Below, piece after piece: positions 20,632 to 30,442 of a stretch of 64,000 nucleotides of DNA. Position numbers and translations under genes: made by a program. A model generated the notes under the pieces. It ran no database searches. It was not told the origin of the DNA and worked only from the letters and a program-made list of their open reading frames with translations. How positions within the stretch are numbered: the first letter of the stretch is position 1; each line of letters opens with the position of its first letter. This stretch comes from Acanthamoeba lenticulata. Taxonomy: Eukaryota; Discosea; Longamoebia; Acanthamoebidae. Location of the stretch: NCBI GenBank assembly GCA_002179805.1, contig NAVB01000211.1:1-64000 (forward strand), written 5' to 3'.

Positions 20632-21283
20632 ATGGCACAAGAACTCAAGCTCTTTGTGGTGGGTTCCCACGGTGTGGGCAAGTCGGCACTCACTGTCCAG
20701 CTTGTCCAACAAATCTTTGTTGAGGACTATGACCCCAACATTGAGGATTCCTACCGCAAACAGGTGCTTGTTGACGGTGTCCGCTATATGCTTGAGATCT
20801 TTGACACTGTGGACCACCAAGGGTTTGGGTACGACTAGACCTCTATTGCAGCACTTCTTGCCGCTTGTTAATGCCTTTTTTTCCAACGCCAGTCCAATGC
20901 CAGATGGTTACTTGGGTACCGGCCATGGCTTCCTATGCGTCTTCTCCATTACTAACCGATCTTCGTTCGTCGCGGTAGACGAGTTCCGCCTCCACATCCT
21001 CCATGAAAATGGTCTGTCCGGAGATGAGTACGTGCCGATGGTGCTGGTGGGCAACAAGTGCGACTTGGAGGCTGTCCGCGAGGTGGGAACGGCCGAGGGC
21101 GCAGACCTGGCCAAGCAGTTCAGGTGCGAGTACATCGAGGCGTCGGCAAAGACGGGTATAAATGTCCAGCACAGCTTCTTCACGGTGGTGCGCGAGATCA
21201 ACCGGAGGCTTGAAGCCCAGAAACCTGGTCCTGGCCAAGACAGCTACAAGAAATCTAAGGCTTCTGGCTGCATTTTGGGTTGA
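20632..21283 (+). CDS. Divergent Ras-family small GTPase
   Basis: Two exons encode about 195 residues. Exon 1 (ATG 20632) gives the P-loop GSHGVGKS (residues 11-18) and the effector loop [12 protein letters not shown]. The intron starts at gtacgact (20828) and ends at acgccag, joining to a segment containing [23 protein letters not shown] (G4) and EASAKTG (G5) are intact, and the protein ends CILG, a possible prenylation motif after a Lys-rich stretch. The fold is therefore Ras, with membrane attachment likely. What is odd: the Thr of switch I (Ras T35) is Asn, and the DTAGQE motif is DTVDHQ (changes at Ras A59, G60 and Q61). These would normally alter Mg/GTP sensing and hydrolysis. The gene sits between direct repeats A and B, about 1.9 kb apart. 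It could be a constitutively bound or effector-shifted Ras, or an early pseudogene. Confidence 0.85.
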
Positions 21284-22022
21284 GGTCGTTTCTTCATTTT
21301 ATCATAGTGGCCTCGGTGGTGGAGGACTCCTGCACCAACCCTTCGGCACAATCCTTGCTGATGAGAGTTTGTTAACACCTTGTATATGCTCCACATAAAC
21401 TCATCAACGCCGACTACCGTCAACAACACTTAGTTGCATTGATCATATTTCTTGGTGGGTAACAATCAGGCCTGGTCGCCCAGGACCAAGAGCGAAAGCG
21501 TACCGAGTTAGATCACCGATGCGCGTCGAGTGCGTTAGTTGCCGAGCGTTTTGAGTGCTGGCGATGCAGCAAGGCCAAGGAAAGCCGCATCCTCTACAGA
21601 TGGCACGTCCCCGCTGATGCAGAAGCAGCTGCTCCTCCTTCTGCAGGCAACTGCTCGGAAAGCCACCGCGGATTCATCGGTGAAGACAGTTTGCCTTGGC
21701 GAGGGCATCTGCCCCTGCGCAAGTCTCGCGATCTAACGTCTCAGCTGCACGGCGATGATGAAGAGGTAGAAGAAGACAAGCAAGAGCGACGCGAGAAGAA
21801 GCACGCCTACGTGAGCTTCGTTAAACCTTCGCGGCGGCCAACCACCTACTCGGCGCTGCGCAAAGGACATGCGCTGTCTCCGACCTGCACCGGAAGACGA
21901 CAACTTGCCCTCTTACGGCGACGTCCTCCAAGAGGGAGGAAGCGCCTTGATGACGGGGATGAAAAACGCGATTGTTTGAGGCGAGACGGTAAATAGCGAA
22001 GTTGAGACCACCATCCTCGTCA
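21284..22022. other. Intergenic stretch holding direct repeat copy B
   Basis: About 740 bp lies between the Ras-like stop and the convergent phosphatase stop. It contains copy B of the repeat (21517-21693), then a Glu/Lys-rich reading (DDEEVEEDKQERREKKHA, about 21750-21810) that is not tied to any start. No intact gene is supported. Confidence 0.45.
21517..21693 (+). repeat. Direct repeat copy B (about 177 bp)
   Basis: It starts CGATGCGCGTCG and ends GAAGACAGTTTG. It aligns block by block with copy A (19621-19830) in the same orientation, with substitutions and a ~33-bp deletion. The pair flanks the divergent Ras-like gene. Confidence 0.75.
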
Positions 22023-22813
22023 TCATTGTCGTCTTTCCTTCTTCTCCTTCTTCTTTCGGAGAGGCGCGCGTCCTGTCTCGGTCTGCGTGGCGTGGTAGAA
22101 GGCGTGCACAAACTCTTCGTGCTCCTTCTTCGGGAGGGCGTCGCATCGGGCCTTGCGCACATGGGCGATCGCCTGCGCGGGCGTGTCGCCCAGCGCCACG
22201 ATGCAGCAACACGCCGCCACCATGCCCGTGCGGCCCAGACCGCCCCTGTACAAACCAGGTCAGCGGCCTTATTGGCATTGGCAAAGGACGTGGGTGACAT
22301 CGTCACGTGCCTGCAGTGCATCACGACGGTCTCACCCTGGCTCCACCGCCGAGCGACGTCCCTGGCCAGTCGAAGGATGGCGTCGTACTGCTGCGCGGAT
22401 GGGGTGGAGCCCAGCACCAGGGGCAGGTGGATCGATGCCAGTCGTCGGGTGTTCACCTTGTGCAGCAGCTTGCCGATGCCAAGAGTTTCGCACTCGGCCT
22501 GAGGGAGGAGGGTGACCAGGCAGTCCACCGCGTAGTCGCCCACAAGCGTGTTGAGGTCTTTGTCCAGGTCGCGCGACCAGTAACCATACATGGCGCCTCG
22601 CTGCACCTTGCCCGGGGCAAAGCTCAGGCCTGGCCAAGGCACAAGCGCATCAGCAACTTGTGCACATTGGGTGGGGGGGGGGGAAGGGGAGAACGTACCA
22701 AGCCTCCCCTTGAGAGGCGCGGCCACGCGGCTGCCGGAGACAGGACTCAACGAGACAAAGTCGACCACCAAAGGGTGAGAGTCAGAAGTCTTCGGACGGT
22801 TCTTAGAGTACAT
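22023..22813 (-). CDS. CDKN3/KAP-like dual-specificity protein phosphatase
   Basis: Three exons. Exon 1 (ATG 22811-22813) gives SHPLVVDFVSLSPVSG. After an intron rich in C/G homopolymer the second exon gives GLSFAPGKVQRGAMYGYWSRDL, matching the 'GLCALPGCKFKDVRRN' region of CDKN3, followed by a DSP fold. The active-site loop is HC-R-GGLGRTGMVAA, split by an intron after HC(AG). Only a GC-AG intron (donor gcacgtgacg, acceptor tttgtacag) restores the HCxxGxxRTG loop; a GT donor three or four bases later would destroy it. The segment GDTPAQAIAHVRKARCDALPKKEHEEFVHAF resembles the C-terminus of CDKN3. It ends in a Lys-rich tail and TGA 22023-22025. The role is inferred: dephosphorylation of a CDK-type or other phosphothreonine/tyrosine substrate in the cytosol or nucleus. 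It is divergent from the WDR5-like gene, 308 bp away. Confidence 0.82.
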
Positions 22814-23121
22814 GTGGTGGTAAGTTTAAGTCAACAGCCAAGAGGTCCCCCTTATTTTCAGAGCTGCGAGCAACTTCGTTTCACTGAAGTCCCCCTTCCC
22901 CATTTCCTCCTCGTTTGGTTTGCAAAGATGGCCTTGCGTGACCAAGGCGCTTGGCACGGCCGCACACCACAGTGGACCATCTGCTGGGACTCTTCATTGC
23001 GAGGTTTTGCGTCAGTATGGGACAGGCCAGAAAGAGTTCGGGTGGAGAAGAGTAACGGTAACATTCCACAAGTGCATTCCTCGCGCCAGAGGAAAAACCA
23101 GCCCAACACCGAAGAAGCAAG

Positions 23122-24816
23122 ATGGCGGAGGCAGGAGCAGCAGCGGGGGCACCGCGAGCACTGCGAGTGCGAGCAACTCTCACAGGTGCCACCTCCTTTT
23201 TCACAACTGCATCCTGCTAATCGCTGCTCACAGTGAAATCACGATTGCGGGGCGATTCTTGTTCACAGGCCACACGAAAGCAGTTACCGCTGTGCGCTTC
23301 TCGCCCACTGGGACTCACTTGGCCTCGTGCTGTACGGTGCCCCACTCTGCAACCTCGTCCCAGCTTTGCTGCTTCGTCGGCTGCTGACAAACAGCTGGGC
23401 GGCATACGGCAGCTGGAGACAAGACCATCAAAGTGTGGCGCGTCGCCGATGGGGCACTCGAGCTGACCATAGGCGGTGAGGAGGGCGGCCACACCGAGGT
23501 AGGCGACCACCCGGGGATGCTGTAGCAGCCCTGTGATCCTCCTGTTCCTTACGCTTGCGTCATCCGCAGGGCATCTCCGACGTGGCCTGGTCGCACGATA
23601 GCACCATCCTGGCCTCGGGCTCTGATGACCGGAGCGTCAAGCTGTGGGATCGTGTCACCGTACTCGCGCCCTTGCCCTCTTCTCTTCTCTTCTCTTCTTT
23701 GGTGTTCCAAAAACGTGTGGTGTCTGTGCGTGCAGGGGGCGCTCAAGCGAACGCTCACGGGCCACTCGAACTTTGTGTTGTCGGTCGACTTCCACCCCAA
23801 GTCCTACGCGCTGGCCTCGAGCGCCTACGACTCCAAGCTCCTCCTGTGGAACGGCGAGACGGGTACCCGCTTTGTCGCGCACTACACACTACACAACAGC
23901 ACTCGCTCACCAAAACACGCGCTCATGGCACGGGCCAAACCTGCGTTTGGGGGGGCGTGGACACCAGGCCAAGTGTCCAAGATCGCGCTGCAGCACTCGG
24001 GACCCGTGGCCAGCGTGCGCTTTAGCAAGGACGGCAAATACCTCATCACCGCCTCCTACGATGGCAAGTGGTACGTGGCGCGGCTGGCTATTGCAAACAC
24101 CCCCCCCCCTCTTTGTTGATTTCTCAGATTTGATGGGTGGTGCTCGCTTCTTTTCGGGGACAGCAACATCTGGACGTCGACGGGGGATCTCCTCCAGACC
24201 ATCGAGCAGAAGCTGCCTAGCCCCATGTACGCGCGCGCTGCGATTCCCTTCCTCTTTGGTGCCTACCTCTTCAACAACTTTATTCTTGTTATTCTAATCA
24301 AATAACACAGCACATGCGGCTCGTGGAGCGGGAACCAGAGCAAGTGGGTGTTGGTCAACGCCCTCGACTCCACCATCCAGCTGTGGACGTTCGACCAAGA
24401 CAAGCCACTGCGCTGTGTGCGGTACCGCTGCCGCCCTCTACGCGAAACAGCCTTTCCTGGGCCCTGAAATGAGGTCTGTGCGGTGGCCGCTCTACAGGAC
24501 GTACAAGGGCCACACGAACACGCAGTACGCGCTCTTCTCGATCGCGGTGCCGTCCGCCAAGCTCGTGATCAGCATGTCCGAAGACGGCTACCTCTACGCG
24601 TGGGACATCCAGAACACCAAGCTCATCCACAAAGTGCCCGCGCACACGGGTATGTGTCCCGCACTTCTCCTCCTGCTGCTTCAGTATGTACGTCGGAAGA
24701 TAGAGCCCGACCTCTTGAACTTCCCCGCAGGCGTGGGCATGGGCCTGGACGCGCACGGCATGACTTTGGCTACGTCCGGCCTCGAGGACAACACCATCAA
24801 GATCTGGTACGGCTGA
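23122..24816 (+). CDS. WDR5: WDR5-like WD40 protein (COMPASS/SET1 complex core subunit)
   Basis: About eight exons. ATG 23122 gives a short Ala/Arg leader ending ATLTGHTKAVTAVRFSP after the first intron. Successive WD repeats include SGDKTIKVWRV, ISDVAWSHDSTILASGSDDRSVKLWD, RTLTGHSNFVLSVDFHP, LQHSGPVASVRFSKDGKYLITASYDG, NIWTSTGDLLQTI and SKWVLVNALDSTIQLWTFD. The last two, YKGHTNTQYALF and GLEDNTIKIWYG, match the WDR5 order (LKTYTGHKNEKYC...LENDKTIKLW). WDR5 presents histone H3 to SET1/MLL methyltransferases. The length (about 330 residues) fits. The second intron uses the donor in ...TCGTGCT|gtacggtg, which gives the family-typical SCSGDKTIK. A poly(A)-like aataaa sits near 24926. Other 7-bladed WD40 proteins such as POC1 are less likely given the C-terminal repeats. 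Confidence 0.8.
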
Positions 24817-25029
24817 GCATTGTGTTCTTCTTCTTCGCTCTTGCCTTCTTGACTTTCGTGCGTGCGTGGGTTGGGGTCTCAGGCAACTTGGCGGGCAAGC
24901 CAGCAGCTGACAAGTCGTATGGTCTGAATAAATCTTTCTATTTTTAAATCTTTTTTGTGTCGAAATTTACAAAATGATACACAAAAATAAAAAGTGAAAA
25001 AAGAAATGAAATCACGCATTCAAGCCCGT

Positions 25030-28000
25030 TCAGGCCATGGAGAGGAGGACGAGGGCCTGCTTCTGGGCAGGCGAAGCGGCCAGGTCCATGATCTCGCGGT
25101 TGGCCCTCTTCCACAGAGTATCAAAGTTGGAGAGGATGTCGAACACGTTGTCCACCGTCGCACTGAGCCCGCTGCCGGCCACGCGCACCAGGTACGGGTA
25201 CTCGTCTGTGGTCGCGACGTCGCTGTGTGAGCCTCGGGTATGCGCAACGTGGCCACTAAGATCGCTCTTAAGAGCGCAGAAGGCGGTACCGGGGTAGTAC
25301 AGGCCCCACTGGGTGTCGAGGAAGTCCTTGACCGTCTGCGCCACGTAGACCTTGCGCATGAACCCAGAGGTGAGAAGGTCCGAGTCGAGCGGCCGAGCGA
25401 ACTGCAGCTTGACCTCCACCGGCTTCTTCACGTCGTACTTGGTCACCAGGTTGATCCGCACCGAGAGGCTGCTCCCGTCGTACGTCCACGAGTCCTGCTC
25501 GACAGGAAGCCGAGTCAAAATAGCAACATACCATACATGTATACATAAATCAAAAAATCAAGAATAAATAAATAAATCAGAGGACAAACCTTGTTGGTCG
25601 TGGAGTAGGGGCGGAAGGGGATGGTGACGCCGTTGACGGTGACCGACGTGGCCGGCCAGACGCCAACGAACTGGAACTGGTAGTTGCGCTGGGCCGGCAT
25701 CTGGGCAAAGCCCTTACCCTCGAAGGGCAGGATGGTCAGCTCGAGGGCCGTGCGGCTCGCCGCGTGCAGCTTCACGGTGGTGAGCGCGTGGGCGCCCGCC
25801 ATGTAGGCCGTGGTGATGCCGTCATCGTCGTAGTAGGTGCTGTTCCGCGTGGCGCCCGTGCTCAGGCCCGGGTAGGCCACCAGCTCCAGGCTCTCCGGCA
25901 CCTCCTGCGCCGACCCGAACTGGCGCGTACCTGGTACCAGTCGCCGTACACATGCTTACGTCAGCAGACCAAAGCCTGAAGATATCCAAAGAATGTCTGC
26001 TAGGAGCGGGAAGTGCGGCGCACCAGGCGAGCGGGTGGGGATGACGGCTCCGGCCTCGACGTAGACGGGCACCTCGCGGAGGAGGAAGCTGCGCTGGATC
26101 TGGGCCGGGCCGACGAAGCGCTGGCCGCTGTAGTACTCGATCCACACGCCCGGCGGGATCCAGAGGCTCGTCGAGGAGATGTTGTACTCTTGGCTGGGGG
26201 CGGTGATGGGCGCCACGACCATGTCGCGCCCGAAGAGGTACTCGTTCGGGTTGCGGTAGGCGGCATCGCTCTCCGGCCAGGCGTAGTAGAGCGGGCGGAG
26301 GAGGGCCTCGCCCTGCGCGTGGGCGCGGTAGTTGCTGGTGTAGATGTAGGGCACCAGCTTGGACCGCAGCAGGAACGACTCCCGCATGATCACAAAGTTC
26401 TCGAACGGGTAGCGCCTGCAGGCGCGTACGCGTGTGCGCCTTGTGAGCTCACAACAACAACAACAACGCGGAATGAAGCTGAGGTGCTGCGTGCGGAAGA
26501 CGACAGACGCCGTACCAGATGTCGCGCGTGAAACCGCCGCCGCGCTTCTTGCCGTTGCAGTGGGTGCGGAGGATGGGGCAGAAGGTGCCCCACTGGACCC
26601 ACCTCGTGTACAGCTCCGGGTCCGGCTGACCCTCGAACCCGCCCAGATCGAAGCTCCAGTAAAAACCTGTCGCCAAGTGCGTGAATCAGAGCGGTTAAGG
26701 TGGTTGCACACGTCAGGCGCGCGGGGAGGCTGCCCACGGACCGACGTTGGCGGCGGTGCTGGCAAAGTAGGGCTGGAACTGGAGCGACTGCCACGAGGTG
26801 GTGACGTCGCCCGAGAAGCCGATGGTCGAGTAGCGGTGGGACCCGACGCCGCCCCAGCGGGCCATGATCACCGACCGGTCCTGCGGGGCGAACCAGCTGC
26901 GCGCGCTCGAGAAGACGTAGTTGACCCAGATGGTCGGGTTGACGCCCGGGGCGACGGGCTCCTCGCCCTGCTGCCAGTCGATCCACCAGTAGTCGATCCC
27001 GTCGGGCCCACCGAGCGGCTTCAGCACATACTCGAACAGGTTGGTCGAGTACTTCTTGTCGCCGATGGCGTACGGGATGCTCTCGTTGCTCGCCGGATTG
27101 ACTCCCATCGCTGGCGATCATCATTTTCCCAGCGTGAGCTCACCGCCGTAGCAGCAATAAGGGGAAGGAGGGGTGGGGCCGCACCGCGGGCCATCTCCGG
27201 ATAGCGCTTCTCCGTGCACTGGACGCCGGCGGCCGGGTGCATGTTGTTGGTCACGTGGAGGCCATACAGCTGCGCGTCCCCAACCACAACAACAAAAACA
27301 ATGAGATGAGGAAGAAAAAGGAGCGTCATGTGGTGGATGGAATAGGTGCACACGTACGTCCTTGATGCTGGCCAAGAAGTTGCTCGGGTCGGGGAACAGG
27401 TTGGTCTCCCAGGTGTAGCCCGTCCAGCCGTCCACCTGTTTATCGGCACATTTGATCGTCTCACCGTAGACTGCGCCCCGGTTAGGATAAAGAACGAAAG
27501 CGAAGCAAAGAATGAAGGGGAAAGAGGCTGTACAGGTGGTGTGCCAGTCCATGTCGATCACGAGCACATCAAGCGGGACGCCCGAGGCCGCAAATCCTTG
27601 CTCGATCAGCGTGCGGAAGTCGTGCTCGTTGAAGGCGTGCCACTGGCTGTACTGCGGGCCCAGGAGGTAGCGCGGCAGCAGCGTCTGCCGGCCGGAGATG
27701 CGGTAGAAGTCGGCCATGGCCGCGTTGTAGTCGTGTCCGTATCCGAAGAAGTACGCGTCTCTGCGAGCCAGAGAGCGACGGCGAGAGGGATCAGCAGGGA
27801 TCTCCTCTCCCTAGGGGGGAGGGCGAGTTCACGTACTCGGCAGAGTCATTGGACGGAGGCAGGAACCAAGGCCACTCGCTGTCCTTGTCCCACTGGGCAG
27901 CCCCGGTGTCGTTCAGCACAGCCCAGCCGTCCCTGGAGATCATCGCCAGCGCTGCGCATTGGTCGTCCAGCTTAGTCTCACTCACACAAGGCACTCCAAC

Positions 28001-28995
28001 AGGCGACGGGGCCATTTGTACCGCAGTGGTTGTCGGACAAGTCGCCTGCGGTCATGGAAGGGCAGTAGAGCGGGACGCTGCCGTTGGCCTGATCCAGCGT
28101 GCGGATAGTACCCAGCAGGTTGCCCGTGGGCGCCATCCCGACGACCCACTTCTGCATCTGGCCTGTTGTGTACACACGTGTTTGAGGAGGCGGACATCGT
28201 CAACCCAGAACCGTTAAAACCCAAAGGCCTACGCTGGAGTGGACGGACCGCCGACGGGCTCGCGCAGGGAGACCATGAGGTTGCTCGAATCAAAGCGGCT
28301 CGGCTGTTGCGCGTAGTACTGTAGCTTGAGGTGCTGGGTCTGTGTATGCGAGTGTGTTTGTCAATGATCACAGACTCTTGGAGTCACACGCAAACACACC
28401 CACGCATAAGTGGTCAGCCCGTACGGTGATGAGGCACCAGCCACTCGCGGACTCAACGGTGTAGCTGACATCGGGGAGGTTGCGGTTCAGCACAGCCAGC
28501 GTCGCGTTGTCCTGGAACTGGCCCGTGGCAGACCACTAGAGGCGCCGCGCCAGGTACACACGTCACAACACGCATCGCGCCGGACATTGTGTGTCAACCC
28601 ATATCGCCACCTATTTTTCGTCATGCGCGCTTGGCGAAGAAGATGAGGCGGACATGAAGTACCTCCATGCGAATAAGGCGAGACGTGAGGACCGTAAACC
28701 GAGCAGTCTTGGTGCCGCAAGTGACGACTGACTTGGGGTTGGGGTTCGGGTCGAGCGCTTCGGCGGTCAGGTGCGTGGCCTGACGTCCGTGGTCAGCCGA
28801 AAGCATAGATCCAGTGGATCCTTGAACCAATCAACACGACCCCACGCCCCACAAGTCAAAACTATGCATCCTCGTGACCTCACAAGTCGTTCTGCTTCTC
28901 GTACCAGCCCAGGAGCCCGATTTCTTGCCTTGTACGGTTACGGCGATGCAAGCGGCCAGAAGACAAAACACCACGATGCGGTGTAGATGTCCCAT
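25030..28995 (-). CDS. Secreted glycoside hydrolase family 31 (alpha-glucosidase/xylosidase type)
   Basis: ATG 28993-28995 opens a signal peptide (MGHLHRIVVFCLLAACIAVTVQG), so the enzyme is secreted or lysosomal. About ten exons follow. GH31 landmarks in order: SRLIRME (N-terminal domain), LPRYLLGPQYSQWHAF..DFRTLIEQGFAASGVPLDVLVIDMDWH (start of the barrel), GIDYWWIDWQQGEE (Asp nucleophile in WWIDW), WFAPQDRSVIMARWGGVGSHRYSTIGFSGD (GFSGD holds the acid/base Asp), FYWSFDLGGF, RLRSKLVPYIYT-type LLRSKLVPYIYTSNYRAH and EYLFGRDMVVAPIT, then the C-terminal beta domains ending LVLLSMA, stop 25030-25032. It hydrolyses terminal alpha-glucosidic or related bonds; the exact substrate is not readable. It is convergent with the WDR5-like gene (213 bp) and divergent from the START gene (249 bp). 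Confidence 0.92.
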
Positions 28996-29244
28996 CTTCT
29001 CTCCTGCGTGGCGTGAAAGGCGTGAGTGGTCGAGTTGAAAGAGCAGCAAAGCTTCATTTTGTCTTCTGTGCGTAATTAGTGCTTCATGCCAGGCATTCCG
29101 GGCAACTAAGAAAACGAAGAGGAAATGAATTATGAAAATTAGACTCCGCTGATTTTCTCCGGGAGTGCTCTGCTTGTGTTTGCATAACGGCCACAAGATC
29201 GTCTTCGTGCATCACACTCGAGTCGAATCAAAAAGCACAATACC

Positions 29245-30204
29245 ATGAGCACCGACGTGGCGCAGCGCAAGGCAGAGTGGGAGGACGGCGTGAAGAAATT
29301 TTTGGAAGTGGCTGCAAGCAAGGACGACTGGACGCCGTCGCACGAGAAGCTGGGCGTGCAGGTCCACCGCAAGGACACCTCAGCTGTGGCCATTATCAAG
29401 GTTTTGTTCCCTTTCTCCGCCGCTGTCATGACTTTTGTTTTGCAGCCCAAATCCAAGGCAAGTACGCCAGACTGACGCGAGGAACAGGGCGAAGGCGTCA
29501 TCAAGGCCAAGCCCGAGGCGGTTGTGGAGCTCTGCGCCTCGTTGGAAGAGCGCCCCAAGTGGGACACCTTCTTTGAGGCCGGCAAGATTATCCAGGTCCT
29601 AGAGGAGCCCAACAACGTAAGTTGAAGCGTCCCCCAACGCCACGACCAGCACGAGAAAAGGGCGTTTGGCTCACACGCCCAGCTTTGTGTGCAACAGTTG
29701 GTGATCGGCCACGGCTGGACCAAGAGCGCGATGACCGTGTGGGCACGTGACTTCGCGCTCCTGCTGGGCAAGAGGCCCCTCACCGCCGAGGAGGGTGGTG
29801 GCTACGTACTCTATGGCCACTCCATCGACGGCGTTATCCCGCCGGATGACTACAAGTACCCTCTCCCTTTTTGCGCCACTGGAGGAACATAACCCCTCAT
29901 ACGGCTCCCACTCGTGTCTACCCCAGGTTCGTGCGTGCCACGGCCCACATGTCCGGCTTCATCATTCGCCCTCTGCCTGAGAACCCCGAACACAGCCACA
30001 TCACCTACATCTTCCAGAGTACGCCGTGTCCTCCTGTCTTTTGCCGTGCGGTTGTCACAGTGGCTCACGTTTTACTTTTGCCTTGTGCTTCCAGTTGATG
30101 GTGCTGGGTGGGTGCCAAGCTCGATTACCAGCCTAGCCTACACCTACCAGCCGCTGGGCATCATCGGCATGCGCAAGATGCTCACCGGCTCGGTGGAGCC
30201 GTGA
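29245..30204 (+). CDS. START-domain lipid-binding protein
   Basis: Five exons encode about 215 residues, essentially one START domain. Exon 1 starts MSTDVAQRKAEWEDGVKKF and ends VAIIK. An intron ending gaggaacag joins it to GEGVIKAKPEAVVELCASLEERPKWDTFFEAGKII, the 'kgeg.i...pe.v' and 'r..WD' blocks of START proteins. Next come WARDFALLLGKR, VRATAHMSGFIIRPL, HSHITYIFQVDGAGWVP and the C-terminal amphipathic helix QPLGIIGMRKML. START domains carry a sterol, phospholipid or ceramide in a hydrophobic cavity. No signal or membrane segment is present, so it is probably a cytosolic lipid carrier. A poly(A)-like aataaa lies near 30243. The family is sure; the ligand is unknown. Confidence 0.88.
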
Positions 30205-30442
30205 ACTACGCGACGGAGTGCCATCGTCTCTCGGCCAAGCAAATAAAAGAGCAGCTTTTTCCAGTGCCGGTGGCCGTAACGCACCGGTTCATTGCCAGAA
30301 TTCTTCAAGGAAAAAGAATAAAAGGCGTGACATTTTGCTGAAAGAGCCCAACACACAAACAAAGACACAAAGCAAAGCACAACAATTTTGGGCGTGAAGT
30401 TCTTGCTAGCTTCGTCGTTCCTTGCCCACAAGGACCGTAAAC

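Noticed and set aside
22668..22690. G homopolymer run, suspected assembly artefact or recombination site
   Set aside because: It lies inside an intron of the phosphatase gene, whose complementary C-tract acts as a normal polypyrimidine stretch.
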